From the NCBI RefSeq assembly GCF_902833225.1, contig NZ_CADFEI010000014.1, forward strand, positions 1 to 64,000: a stretch of DNA of 64,000 nt, in the 5' to 3' direction. How positions within the stretch are numbered: position 1 is the first letter of the stretch; each line of letters begins with the position of its first letter. Below, one piece after another: positions 44,450-52,768 of the stretch. A model generated the notes under the pieces. The model did no database searches, was not told the DNA's origin, and saw only the letters and a program-made list of their open reading frames with translations. The translations under genes and the position numbers were made by a program. This DNA is from Burkholderia sp. BCC1644. Its GTDB lineage: Bacteria; Pseudomonadota; Gammaproteobacteria; Burkholderiales; Burkholderiaceae.

Positions 44450-44770
44450 CTACTCGTAGCTTTTTCCGGCGAACAGGATGTCCGCGATACGGCGCCACGG
44501 GTTCTCGGGCACCTCGTAGAAACGCAGCCCCTCCTCCGACGCCTCGGCCCAGTCGACCATCGCCTCCAGGTACTCGCCGATCGCGCGGTTTTCCCAGCCG
44601 AGCGCGGCGCGGGCGTAGGGCGACGGCGGCACGTCGGCCTCGAGCTGCCGCTCCTTGTGCCAGTCATGGCCGAGCACGCGCAGGAAATGGATCAGCGAGC
44701 GCTCGTCGACCACACGTTCCAGCGCATCCTGCAACCTTTCGGCCATCTGGCTCTTCAGATCGTCGTTCAT
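44450..44770 (-). CDS. small cytosolic protein, DUF7660-like, unknown function
   Basis: The 106-residue acidic protein has a helical N-half (LKSQMAERLQDALERVVDER) and a C-terminal pattern WENRAIGEYLEAMVDWAE and PWRRIADILFAGKSYE that resembles the DUF7660 family, some immunity-like proteins among them. It has no leader. It converges on the LysR gene at 43516 (31-bp gap) and follows another LysR gene on the same strand. No neighbour suggests a toxin partner. Confidence 0.6.
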   Translation of the reverse strand: MNDDLKSQMAERLQDALERVVDERSLIHFLRVLGHDWHKERQLEADVPPSPYARAALGWENRAIGEYLEAMVDWAEASEEGLRFYEVPENPWRRIADILFAGKSYE

Positions 44771-44829
44771 GCTTGTCGTCCCTTGGCGCGCCTCTCGATA
44801 CGCGCCGCCGCGTGTCGCGCGGCAAGGTT

Positions 44830-45702
44830 TTACATCAGCAAGTGGCGCGACAGCACCTCGCGCGCCTGGGTGACGGTCTCGCGTTCGCCCGGTATCGGCG
44901 GCGTCAGCGAAAACACCGCTTCCGGCAGCGGCGGCAGCCGGTATTTCGCGCCGAGCCGCGTCAGACCGTCGCCGATCGCCGACGCGCACAGGCAGCCGAC
45001 CCCGAGCCCCGCCGCCAGCATCGACAGCAGCCCCGCGACACCCGACGCGCTGTGCACGAGCACGTACGGCGTGTGCTGTTCGTCGAGCGAGCGCACGGCC
45101 ACCTGATGCATCAGGCAGTCGTCCGGCAGCAGCACGAGCGGCAGCGGCTCGGGCAACTGCTCGGCGAGCGCGGGCGATGCAACCCACGACAGCGGCTCGC
45201 GCCGCAGCACCCGGCGCGTATCGGCCGACGCCGGCCGGAACGGCCCGCTCGACATGTTCATCACGACGCCGAGATCGATCTGCCCCCGCGCGTGCGCCGC
45301 CTCGATGTCCACGCTCTTCATCGCGCTCACGTGCAGGCTCAACTGCGGATAGCACTCCCGCAGCCGCGCCAGCATCCCCGCCACTTCATTCGTGCGGTAG
45401 TAGTCGGTGATCGCGACGCGCAGCTCGCCCTTGATCGCCTGCCCGCGCAGCTCGTCGAACGCGGCCTCGTTCAGCGCGACGATGCGCCGCGCGTGCTGCA
45501 GCAGCCGCGAGCCGGCCGCCGTCGGCTCGACTCCGCGCTTGCTGCGCACGAACAGCGGCACGCCGGCGCGCGATTCGAGCTTGCGCACCTGCTCGCTGAC
45601 CGTCGACTGCGACAGGTGCAGCAGCGGCGCGGCGGCCGACAGGCTGCCGGCATCCGCGACCGCCGCGAACGTGCGCAACTGGTCCAGGTCGAAACCACGC
45701 AT
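44830..45702 (-). CDS. LysR-type regulator of the adjacent exporter
   Basis: The 290-residue protein has a LysR helix-turn-helix (GSLSAAAPLLHLSQSTVSEQ) and effector domain (LRVAITDYYRTNEVAGML). ATG 45702 has GGAGG 6 bp upstream; the in-frame ATG at 45708 sits on top of that site. It diverges from a DHA2 MFS exporter gene, with an 8-bp inverted repeat in the gap, so it probably senses the exporter substrate. No ligand is known. Confidence 0.9.
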   Translation of the reverse strand: MRGFDLDQLRTFAAVADAGSLSAAAPLLHLSQSTVSEQVRKLESRAGVPLFVRSKRGVEPTAAGSRLLQHARRIVALNEAAFDELRGQAIKGELRVAITDYYRTNEVAGMLARLRECYPQLSLHVSAMKSVDIEAAHARGQIDLGVVMNMSSGPFRPASADTRRVLRREPLSWVASPALAEQLPEPLPLVLLPDDCLMHQVAVRSLDEQHTPYVLVHSASGVAGLLSMLAAGLGVGCLCASAIGDGLTRLGAKYRLPPLPEAVFSLTPPIPGERETVTQAREVLSRHLLM

Positions 45703-45713
45703 CGCCATCCTCC

Positions 45714-45736
45714 ATCCATCGAATAACCCGATGGAT
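45714..45736. promoter_or_regulatory. inverted repeat between lysR-type gene and MFS exporter
   Basis: ATCCATCG-N7-CGATGGAT is a perfect 8-bp dyad just upstream of the LysR gene, in the 147-bp divergent region. It has the size of a LysR recognition site and is a likely autoregulatory operator. Confidence 0.6.
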
Positions 45737-45849
45737 GCTACCACTCTTTCCCGCTTTTCCGAACCATAGGCCATCGCCAGAATACGGGGTCAACGGCCTG
45801 CGTGCGTTGCTTGCACATACGGCCCTCATTTTTTTCGGACCCTGCTTCC

Positions 45850-47310
45850 ATGACGAACCCCACCCTTGCTCCCTGCGCGCCGGCCGGCGCGGCTACCGCG
45901 GCGACGCCGCGCAGCCATCACGGCTGGGCGCTCGTGGTCCTGCTGGTCGGCGCCATTCTGCCGCCGCTCGACTACTTCATCGTGAATCTTGCGTTACCGG
46001 CCATCCGCGACGGCATCGGCGCGCAACCGGCCGAATTGCAGCTCGTCGTGTCGGCTTATGCGTGCGCGAGCGCGGTCGTGCAGATCACCGGCGGCCGCCT
46101 CGGCGACCTGTACGGCCGCAAGCGCATGTTCATGATCGGCATGGCCGGCTTCGTGCTCGCGTCGACGCTGTGCGGCCTCGCCGGCAACGGCACGGTGCTC
46201 GTCGGCGGCCGCGTGCTGCAGGGCCTGTTCGCCGCGATCCTCGCGCCGCAGGTGCTCGCGACGATCCGCAGCGTGTTCAGTCCGCAGGAACAGGTGCGCG
46301 TGATGGGCTTCTACGGGTTCGCGTTCGGCCTCGCGGCCGTGATCGGCCAGCTCGGCGGCGGCGCGCTGATCAGCCTGCATCCGTTCGGGCTCGGCTGGCG
46401 CGCGATCTTCCTCGTCAATTTGCCGATCGGCATCCTGGCGCTGATCGGCAGCTGGCGCTTCATTCCGGAAAACCGGCCGCCGCGCGGCCAGCGCATCGAC
46501 GTACCGGGCACGGTGCTGATGTCGCTGTTCCTGCTGATGCTCGTGTACCCGCTCACGCACGGTCGCGAGGCCGGCTGGCCGCTGTGGATGATCGCGTGCC
46601 TCGTCGGCACGCTGCCGATGCTCGGTGCGCTGCTGGCGGTCGAATCGCGCCGGCTCGCCGGCGGCCGCGATCCGCTGCTCGACGTGCGTCTGCTCCGCAA
46701 CCCGGTCGTCGCGCTCGGGCTCCTGCTCGCGTTCCTGTTCTACATGCTGAGCGCATTCTTCCTGAGCTACGGGATCTATCTGCAGGGGTGCCTGAACTGG
46801 TCGCCGCTCGCGTCGGGGTTCGCGATCCTGCCGCTCGGGCTCGGCTTCCTCGCGAGCCCGCTGCTGATGCCGCGCCTCGTCGGCCGGTTCGGCGGCTATC
46901 GCGTGCTCACGCTCGGCTTCGTGATGCTCGCGGCCGGCGTCACGCTCGCTGCCGCGCTCGCGCGCGAAGGCGCGCCAGGGCCCGGCTTCTATGCAGGCAT
47001 CGCGGCGATCGGGATCGGGCAAGGGCTCGTGCTGCCGTCGGTCGTGCGGATCGTGCTCGCGGAAGTCGACGCGGCCCGCGCGGGCGTCGCGTCCGGCATG
47101 GTCAGCGCGATGCTGCAGATCGGCGCGGCCGTCGGCGCCGCGACGATCGGCGGCGTATTCTTCGCGCGGCTCGGCATGCATCCGGCGGCGGCCGACTACG
47201 TGCTGGGATTCAGGACGTCGATGTTCACGCTGACGGTCGTGTTGCTGGCGTGCATCGCGTTGTCGACAGCGCTCGGGCCGCTGCATCGTCGGCTGCATGC
47301 AGGCGCGTGA
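45850..47310 (+). CDS. MFS drug exporter, DHA2/EmrB-like (14 helices)
   Basis: The 486-residue protein is longer than 12-helix MFS and has EmrB-type features: PPLDYFIVNLALPAIRDGIG, GRLGDLYGRKRMFMIG and GRVLQGLFAAILAPQVLATI, the DHA2 motif C region. It should expel drugs or toxic metabolites by proton antiport across the inner membrane. ATG 45850 opens the leader before helix 1. It diverges from a LysR gene; no EmrA-type membrane fusion gene is adjacent, so it works alone or with distant partners. Confidence 0.9.
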   Translation: MTNPTLAPCAPAGAATAATPRSHHGWALVVLLVGAILPPLDYFIVNLALPAIRDGIGAQPAELQLVVSAYACASAVVQITGGRLGDLYGRKRMFMIGMAGFVLASTLCGLAGNGTVLVGGRVLQGLFAAILAPQVLATIRSVFSPQEQVRVMGFYGFAFGLAAVIGQLGGGALISLHPFGLGWRAIFLVNLPIGILALIGSWRFIPENRPPRGQRIDVPGTVLMSLFLLMLVYPLTHGREAGWPLWMIACLVGTLPMLGALLAVESRRLAGGRDPLLDVRLLRNPVVALGLLLAFLFYMLSAFFLSYGIYLQGCLNWSPLASGFAILPLGLGFLASPLLMPRLVGRFGGYRVLTLGFVMLAAGVTLAAALAREGAPGPGFYAGIAAIGIGQGLVLPSVVRIVLAEVDAARAGVASGMVSAMLQIGAAVGAATIGGVFFARLGMHPAAADYVLGFRTSMFTLTVVLLACIALSTALGPLHRRLHAGA

Positions 47311-47381
47311 ACGGCCTGGATACGAGCTCGCCGGCAGGCCGACCGGGGCGGGAAACAGGAAATGCGCGCGCGGCGCCCGGT

Positions 47382-47579
47382 TCAATGGTGCTGCTTGCGC
47401 TGCGCTTGCCGCGCCTCCCATTCGGCCAGTTCGATGCGATAGCGCGCAAGCGCTTCGTCATACAGGTCGAAGACGCACGGCGAGCAGCCGCTGTTGCAGC
47501 AGTCTTCCAGTTCGGGCTGGACGGGCGGGGTCGGACGGGGATCGTCGACGGACGGATCCCCTGAAACTTGGTTCGGCAC
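47382..47579 (-). CDS. oxidoreductase-like domain protein (PF09791-type)
   Basis: The 65-residue protein carries the oxidoreductase-like motif EDCCNSGCSPCVFDLYDEAL with a CC-x4-C-x2-C cysteine set that likely binds a metal or cofactor, followed by a basic/acidic helix. The name of the family is historical and its activity is not established. GTG at 47579 is the best start, since no ATG lies in frame close by; the N-terminus is a Pro/Asp-rich leader. It converges on the DHA2 gene and is head-to-head with the RidA-family gene. Confidence 0.7.
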   Translation of the reverse strand: MPNQVSGDPSVDDPRPTPPVQPELEDCCNSGCSPCVFDLYDEALARYRIELAEWEARQAQRKQHH

Positions 47580-47741
47580 GGCGTGGTCCGGTGATGTGGA
47601 ACGGCAAGTATAGGTCGATCCGGGCCACGGCCGCTTTCGGCAAACCGGACGGGGCGACGATGAATGCCGCCATAATGCGGCGATAGCCGGGCGCCGCGAT
47701 CGGTGGCGCTCGCCCCGTTCCCGCCCCACCGGAGCCGCGCA

Positions 47742-48164
47742 ATGGCCGAAGCCTTGAATCCGCCGGAAGTCTGGGCGCCGTTCGGCGCATTCTCGATGGC
47801 CGTGATCCAGGGCGACGGGCGGATCGTGTATCTGAAGGGGCAAGTCGCGCTCGACCGCGACGGACAGGTTGTCGGCCAGGGCGACATGCGCGCCCAGGTA
47901 CGCCAGACGCTCGACAACATCCGCGCCGTGCTGGCCGCGATGGGCGGGCAGATGCAGGACGTGATCTCGCTCGTCCATTACGCGACCGACATCGACGCAT
48001 TCATGCAGGCGGGCGACATCCGCAAGCAGTATTTCGTCGAGCCCTATCCCGTGACGACGACCGTTCAGGTCGAACGGCTCTACCATCCCGACCTGCTGAT
48101 CGAAATCACGGCCATCGCCGAGATTCCGCAGGCGCGCTTTCACCGGCCCGCATCGCCCACATGA
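47742..48164 (+). CDS. RidA/YjgF-family protein lacking the catalytic arginine
   Basis: The 140-residue protein has the YjgF fold: VYLKGQVALDRDGQVVGQGD, then QVRQTLDNIRAVLAAMG, and the last strand VQVERLYHPDLLIEITAIAE. In true RidA enamine deaminases an Arg precedes the VEV-type strand; here that position is Thr (TTTVQVER), so standard imine deaminase activity is unlikely. ATG 47742 has GGAG 7 bp upstream. It sits between a small oxidoreductase-like gene and creD, with no clear pathway. Confidence 0.82.
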   Translation: MAEALNPPEVWAPFGAFSMAVIQGDGRIVYLKGQVALDRDGQVVGQGDMRAQVRQTLDNIRAVLAAMGGQMQDVISLVHYATDIDAFMQAGDIRKQYFVEPYPVTTTVQVERLYHPDLLIEITAIAEIPQARFHRPASPT

Positions 48165-48239
48165 AACGCGAAGGCGCGCACGACATCACGCGCCGGCCGC
48201 GGCATTCCCGACCGGCGCGCTGGCTCGCGACCCGTACGC

Positions 48240-49634
48240 TTACTTCGCCGGCGCTCCCGGCTTCGCGGCCGCCGCACCCTGCTTGTCGGCCAGCGGCTGC
48301 CACGCAGCGCCAAGCGAATACCAGTCGACACGGCGCGTCAGCGTCATGATGCCGGCAAGAATCGCGAACAGCAGCAGCGAACCGAGCATCAGCGCATTGT
48401 CTTCCGACAGCAGCAGCCCGTAGAGCGCCGCATACAGCATCGCGAGCAGCACCGTGAACGTCGCACCGCGCTTCACGCTGTGCAGCACGAACGACAGGTA
48501 GAAGCCGAGCAGCCCGATGCATGCGCCGCTCGCCGCGAGATACGCGTAGCCGAACGCGATGTGCTCGGACAGGCTCAGCAGCAGCAGGAAGAACAGCGCG
48601 AGCGACAGGCCGACCAGCGTGTACTGGATCGGGTGAATGCGCAGCCGCTTCACGAGTTCGTACATGAAGAAGCTCGCGAACGTGAGCATCACGAACAATG
48701 CACCGTACTTCGTCGCACGCTCGGCCTGCAGATAGACGTTCACCGGTTCGATCACCGATACCGACGCCATCTCGATCTCGCCCCCCCCGTTGCCGGACGC
48801 GACCTGTTCGCGCGCCTTCGTGTTGAACGACGTCACGTGCCAGTTGCTCGTGAAACCGCGCGCGTCGATCGTGCGCTCGGCCGGCAGGAATTCGCCGCCG
48901 AAGCTCGGATGCGGCCATGTCGATTTCAGCGAGAAGTCGTTCTGGTCGCCCACCGGTGCGAACGCAACCGATTCCGCCCCCGCCAGCGGCAGGCCGATGC
49001 TGAACGGCACGACCGCCGCGCCGGCGTTTGCCTCCGCCAGCGCCGCGAGATCGACGTTCGCGTGCACGCCCTGGCGCAGGCTGTCGAGCCGCGTGCCCTG
49101 CTCCACGTCGAGCGGCTTGCCGCCGATGCGCAGGTCGGGTTGCGCCTTCAGCCCGCGAAGATCGCCGATGCCGAGCGCGACATACGCGCCGTCGATCTTG
49201 AAGCTCACGTGGCCGTCGGCCTCAGGCAGCTTCTTCAGGTCCGGCAGCGGCAGCGTGCCCGTCATCCGGCTGTCGAGCCCGTACACCAGCGCCTTGTGGA
49301 TGCCGCGATAGCGCACGCTGACCGACAGCGTGCCGTCGAGTTTCAGCGTCTTCGGAAACACGAGCAGGCGTTTCGACTCGCTCCTCAGGCTCGTCCTGGT
49401 CTTGCCGCCGGCCGGCGAATCGTCGCGCACGCGCGTGACTTCCGTGTAACGCACGACGAGCACGGGGCCCGTCACCGTCTGCGGGCCCGCGTAGCTCGCC
49501 CAGATGCTCTGCAGCGCGCTCTGCCGGTAGTCGGCGCGTTCCCGCACGATGCTCTGGACCATCTGCAGCGGGATCAGGATCGCCAGCGCGAGAAACGCGG
49601 TGATCACGGACTTGAACAACAGGACTCGATTCAT
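48240..49634 (-). CDS. creD: cell envelope protein CreD
   Basis: The 464-residue inner-membrane protein matches CreD: an N-terminal anchor (VLLFKSVITAFLALAILIPL), a periplasmic domain with GQ/VTGPVLVVRYTEV and PFSIGLPLAGAESVAF, then a run of membrane helices from about residue 320 (GALFVMLTFASFFMYELVKR) to the end. CreD affects envelope stability and beta-lactam response in other bacteria. It is the last gene of creB-creC-creD, and the 103-bp gap before it holds a run of cre-tag boxes, so it is a direct CreB target. Confidence 0.93.
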   Translation of the reverse strand: MNRVLLFKSVITAFLALAILIPLQMVQSIVRERADYRQSALQSIWASYAGPQTVTGPVLVVRYTEVTRVRDDSPAGGKTRTSLRSESKRLLVFPKTLKLDGTLSVSVRYRGIHKALVYGLDSRMTGTLPLPDLKKLPEADGHVSFKIDGAYVALGIGDLRGLKAQPDLRIGGKPLDVEQGTRLDSLRQGVHANVDLAALAEANAGAAVVPFSIGLPLAGAESVAFAPVGDQNDFSLKSTWPHPSFGGEFLPAERTIDARGFTSNWHVTSFNTKAREQVASGNGGGEIEMASVSVIEPVNVYLQAERATKYGALFVMLTFASFFMYELVKRLRIHPIQYTLVGLSLALFFLLLLSLSEHIAFGYAYLAASGACIGLLGFYLSFVLHSVKRGATFTVLLAMLYAALYGLLLSEDNALMLGSLLLFAILAGIMTLTRRVDWYSLGAAWQPLADKQGAAAAKPGAPAK

Positions 49635-49682
49635 TGCTGACGGATACCGAAGTGGATGATGCGGTCAGCATGAGCGGCCCCG

Positions 49683-49731
49683 GTGAAGGGCGATTGAAGC
49701 CGGTGTGAAGCGAATGTGTGGCGAGGGTGAA
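49683..49731 (-). promoter_or_regulatory. cre-tag array upstream of creD (11-bp phase)
   Basis: On the minus strand, boxes TTCAC (49731-49727), CACAC (49720-49716), TTCAC (49709-49705), TTCAA (49698-49694) and TTCAC (49687-49683) are each separated by 6 bp. The known CreB site is TTCAC-N6-TTCAC. Four of five boxes match at least 4 of 5 bases, and all keep the 11-bp spacing, one helical turn. Confidence 0.85.
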
Positions 49732-49737
49732 GCGCGG

Positions 49738-51189
49738 TCAGCCGGCCGACGGCAGCGTGAGCGTCGCGCACGCGCCGCCTTCGTCGCGGTTCGCGAGCGC
49801 GACCTGGCCGCGGTGCAGCATCGCGACTTCGCGGACGAAACACAGCCCGAGGCCCGTGCTGCGATCCTGGCCGTCGGGGCGCGGCAGCGAATAGAAACGC
49901 TCGAACACGCGCCCAAGCGCGTAGTCGGGCACGCCGGGGCCGTCGTCGTCGACGCGCACGACCGCGACGTGCGCCCTGCCCGCCGGCTGCCGTTCAAGCG
50001 CGATCCGGATCGTGCTGCCCTGCGGCGCGAAATCCAGTGCGTTGTCGAGCAGGTTGCCGAGCGCCTGGCGCAGCAGGAACGGATCGCCTTCGACGACCGC
50101 CGGATCGGCCGCATCGTTCGCGTCGATCCGCAGGCTCACGCCGCGCTGCCGCGCGCGCGGCTCGATATCGTCGACGAGCTGTTCGAGCACCGGCCGCAGC
50201 GCGACCGGTTCGTGCACCGACAGGCGCTGCTTCTGCTCGACCTCGGCCAGCGCGAGCAGCTTGCGGATCATCTGTTCGAGGCGGCCGGCCTGGCGGCGGA
50301 TGTTCTCGGTGAAACGCCGGCGGTTCGCGACCGGCATGTCTTCCTGCAGCAGCTCGGCCGCGCCGCTGATCGCGGCCAGCGGGCTCTTCATCTCGTGCGT
50401 GAGCGTGTGGATGTAGGTTTCGACGTACTGCCGGTCCTCCAGCCGCTGATGCATGCTTTCCACCGCGCGCCCGAGCTCGGCCAGCTCGTTCGCGCCCTGC
50501 AGCGGCATCGCCGCGCGCTCGCCGGCCGCGATCGCGCGCGCATAGCGCTGCAGGCGCCGCAGCCCGAGCACCAGCCACCACGTGCACGCCACGCCGATCA
50601 GGATCGCGCCGCCCATCAGCAACGCGCCGTACAGCATGATCTTGCGCTGGCTGCGCGCGATGAACGGTGCGACCGTCTGATTCGGCTTCGCGATCGTCAG
50701 CACGCCGATGATCTCGTTGCCGCGCCGGATCGGCGCCGCAACGTGCATCACGGTGCTGCTGTCGTCGTTCGGATCGCTGCGCGTGCTGCGCGCGCCGTAT
50801 TCGCCGCGCAGCGTCCGGTACACGTCGTTCCAGCGCGAATAGTCTTGCCCGACCGCGCTGCCGGACGAGTCGTAGCGCACGATGCCGTGCGCGTCGGTGA
50901 TGTAGAGGCGGTAGCCGATCGCGTTCTTCTGGATGCCCCACACGTTCGCGCTGACCGGACGCTCGTGCAGCTTCCCGAGCTGCCGCGCGAACGCGCCGTC
51001 GGCGATATGCCCGTTCGCCATGTCGTCGGCGGCCAGCGTCGCGAGCACCTGCGCGGTATCGACGAGCGTGTCCTCCATCGCCTCGCGCACGCCGGGCTTC
51101 ACCTCCTGCACGAACACGCGCAGCGTGATCAGCGCAGCGAGACCGACGATCAGGAAAAAACCGAAGAAGATGCGCAGGCCGATATGCAT
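49738..51189 (-). CDS. creC: sensor histidine kinase CreC
   Basis: The 483-residue kinase has an N-terminal helix (RIFFGFFLIVGLAALITL), a periplasmic sensor to about residue 185, a second helix (LYGALLMGGAILIGVACTWW), HAMP-like linker, the phospho-His in THEMKSPLAAI and ATPase boxes DNALDFA, DDDGPGVPD and GLGLCFV. It should sense an envelope or metabolic cue and phosphorylate CreB. It begins 16 bp after creB, so the two are co-transcribed. The cue is not known here. Confidence 0.93.
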   Translation of the reverse strand: MHIGLRIFFGFFLIVGLAALITLRVFVQEVKPGVREAMEDTLVDTAQVLATLAADDMANGHIADGAFARQLGKLHERPVSANVWGIQKNAIGYRLYITDAHGIVRYDSSGSAVGQDYSRWNDVYRTLRGEYGARSTRSDPNDDSSTVMHVAAPIRRGNEIIGVLTIAKPNQTVAPFIARSQRKIMLYGALLMGGAILIGVACTWWLVLGLRRLQRYARAIAAGERAAMPLQGANELAELGRAVESMHQRLEDRQYVETYIHTLTHEMKSPLAAISGAAELLQEDMPVANRRRFTENIRRQAGRLEQMIRKLLALAEVEQKQRLSVHEPVALRPVLEQLVDDIEPRARQRGVSLRIDANDAADPAVVEGDPFLLRQALGNLLDNALDFAPQGSTIRIALERQPAGRAHVAVVRVDDDGPGVPDYALGRVFERFYSLPRPDGQDRSTGLGLCFVREVAMLHRGQVALANRDEGGACATLTLPSAG

Positions 51190-51204
51190 GGGCGGTGCCG
51201 GTCG

Positions 51205-51921
51205 TTACGGTTGCAGCGAATAACCCATTCCGCGATGCGTGCGGATCGGGTCGCGCTCGGGATCGATCGCGCGCAGCTTGGCGCGCAGCGTCTTGATGTG
51301 CGTGTCGACCGTGCGATCGGCCGAATCGAATGCCTCGTGCCACACGAGGTCCATCAGCTGTTCACGCGAATAGATGCGCCCCGGATGCCGGACCAGCAGC
51401 GCCAGCAGGCCGAATTCGTAGCGCGTGAGGTCCAGCGCGTGGCCGAGCCACGAGACGCGCGCGCCGTCCGTATCGAGCGTGAAGCCGGGGGCGGTCGTTT
51501 CGGCCGGCGATCCCGCGGGCGCGGGTGCAGGCGCCGGTTCCGGCGCGGCCGTCCGGTAGAAGCGGCGCAGGATCACGCGCACCCGCGCCGCCAGCTCGCG
51601 CGGCGAGAACGGCTTGACCACGTAATCGTCGGCGCCGATTTCGAGCCCGACGATCCGGTCGATCTCGTCGTGCCGCGCGGTCAGGAAGATCACCGGAATA
51701 TCGGTGAACGTGCGCAGACGCCGGCACACTTCGAAGCCGCTCAGGTCCGGCAGGCCGACGTCGAGCACCACGAGATCGAAACGCGTGTCGCGCAAGTGGT
51801 CGAGCGCCGCCTGTCCGAGCGTGCAGTGGACGGTCTGCATGCCGTCGGTGCCGAGGGCGTAGACGATCGTGTCCGCGATCGCCATTTCGTCTTCGACGAT
51901 CAGGATATTGGGCTGATTCAT
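51205..51921 (-). CDS. creB: response regulator CreB (OmpR family)
   Basis: The 238-residue protein has a receiver domain with acidic pocket VEDEM, phospho-Asp in LVVLDVGLPD, Thr in FLTARHD and Lys in VVKPFSPRE, then an Ala/Pro-rich linker and an OmpR-type winged helix (SREQLMDLVWHEAF, VDTHIKTLRAKL, RGMGYSLQ). It heads creB-creC-creD and should bind the cre-tag run before creD. creA is absent from this locus. ATG 51921 opens the receiver domain. Confidence 0.93.
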   Translation of the reverse strand: MNQPNILIVEDEMAIADTIVYALGTDGMQTVHCTLGQAALDHLRDTRFDLVVLDVGLPDLSGFEVCRRLRTFTDIPVIFLTARHDEIDRIVGLEIGADDYVVKPFSPRELAARVRVILRRFYRTAAPEPAPAPAPAGSPAETTAPGFTLDTDGARVSWLGHALDLTRYEFGLLALLVRHPGRIYSREQLMDLVWHEAFDSADRTVDTHIKTLRAKLRAIDPERDPIRTHRGMGYSLQP

Positions 51922-51997
51922 GGTCTCGGGTTTGGGTCGCGCAAGCCGGTGCGACATTGTACGCACGGCCGGCCCCGGTCAGCCCCGCCCGGGCGCG

Positions 51998-52711
51998 TTA
52001 CGCCACGCGGCCGCTCACCGGAATCGATGCGCCGGTGATCGCCTGCGCATCGGCCGACAGCAGGAACCCGATCGTCGCCGCGATCTGTTCCGGCCGCACC
52101 CAGCGCGAAAAATCCGCGTCCGGCATGTCCGCGCGGTTCGGCGGCGTATCGATGATGCTCGGCAGGATCGCGTTCACCGTCACGCCGCGGTCGAGCAGTT
52201 CGGCCGCCAATGCCTCGGTGAGCCGCGCGACGCCGGCCTTCGCGGCCGCATACGCGCCCATGCCCGCGCCGGCCTTGAACGCCGCGCCCGCGCCGATGTT
52301 GACGACGCGGCCGGCCGGGCTCGCCAGCAGGTACGGCAGCGCGGCCTTCGACGCGTTCAGCGCCGTCTTCACGTTCAGCTCGTACATGCGGTCCCACGTG
52401 GCGGCATCGCCGTCGGCGATGGTCTGCCACACGAATGCGCCGGCGATGTTCAGCAGTGCGTCGACCCGGCCGAATTCGCGGTTGATCGATTCGAGCGCCC
52501 GCACGGCAGCCTGCGGATCGACGAGATCGATTCCGCCGATGCGCAGCGCATCTGCCGGCACGCCGGGCAGCGCCTGCGCCGCCGGGGCCGCACCGCGCCC
52601 GATCAACGCGACGCGTGCGCCGCGCTCGGCGAGCCACACCGCCGTTGCGACGCCCAGATGGCCGAATCCGCCGGTGATCGCAACTGCCTTGCCTTTCAGG
52701 TCGTGTTCCAT
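51998..52711 (-). CDS. short-chain dehydrogenase/reductase
   Basis: The 237-residue protein has SDR features: ITGGFGHLGVATAV (a TGGxGHLG variant of the glycine motif), LLNIAGAF for the NAG motif, and YAAAKAGVARL with Tyr and Lys. The C-terminus AITGASIPVSGRV is typical. It should act on a small alcohol or carbonyl. It lies 77 bp upstream of creB on the same strand and downstream of the sterol desaturase-like gene. A role with either is not supported. Confidence 0.87.
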   Translation of the reverse strand: MEHDLKGKAVAITGGFGHLGVATAVWLAERGARVALIGRGAAPAAQALPGVPADALRIGGIDLVDPQAAVRALESINREFGRVDALLNIAGAFVWQTIADGDAATWDRMYELNVKTALNASKAALPYLLASPAGRVVNIGAGAAFKAGAGMGAYAAAKAGVARLTEALAAELLDRGVTVNAILPSIIDTPPNRADMPDADFSRWVRPEQIAATIGFLLSADAQAITGASIPVSGRVA

Positions 52712-52768
52712 CGATAGGTTCTCCAGGATCGAGGGTGAATGGTCGAAGTTCCGACAGCGTAGCGCCGT

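Noticed and set aside
49705-52038. Long plus-strand frame of about 777 codons opposite creB-creC and the SDR
   Set aside because: It is rich in Arg, Ala, His and Gln with no domain pattern, the usual shadow of GC-rich genes on the other strand. The minus-strand kinase and regulator are complete.
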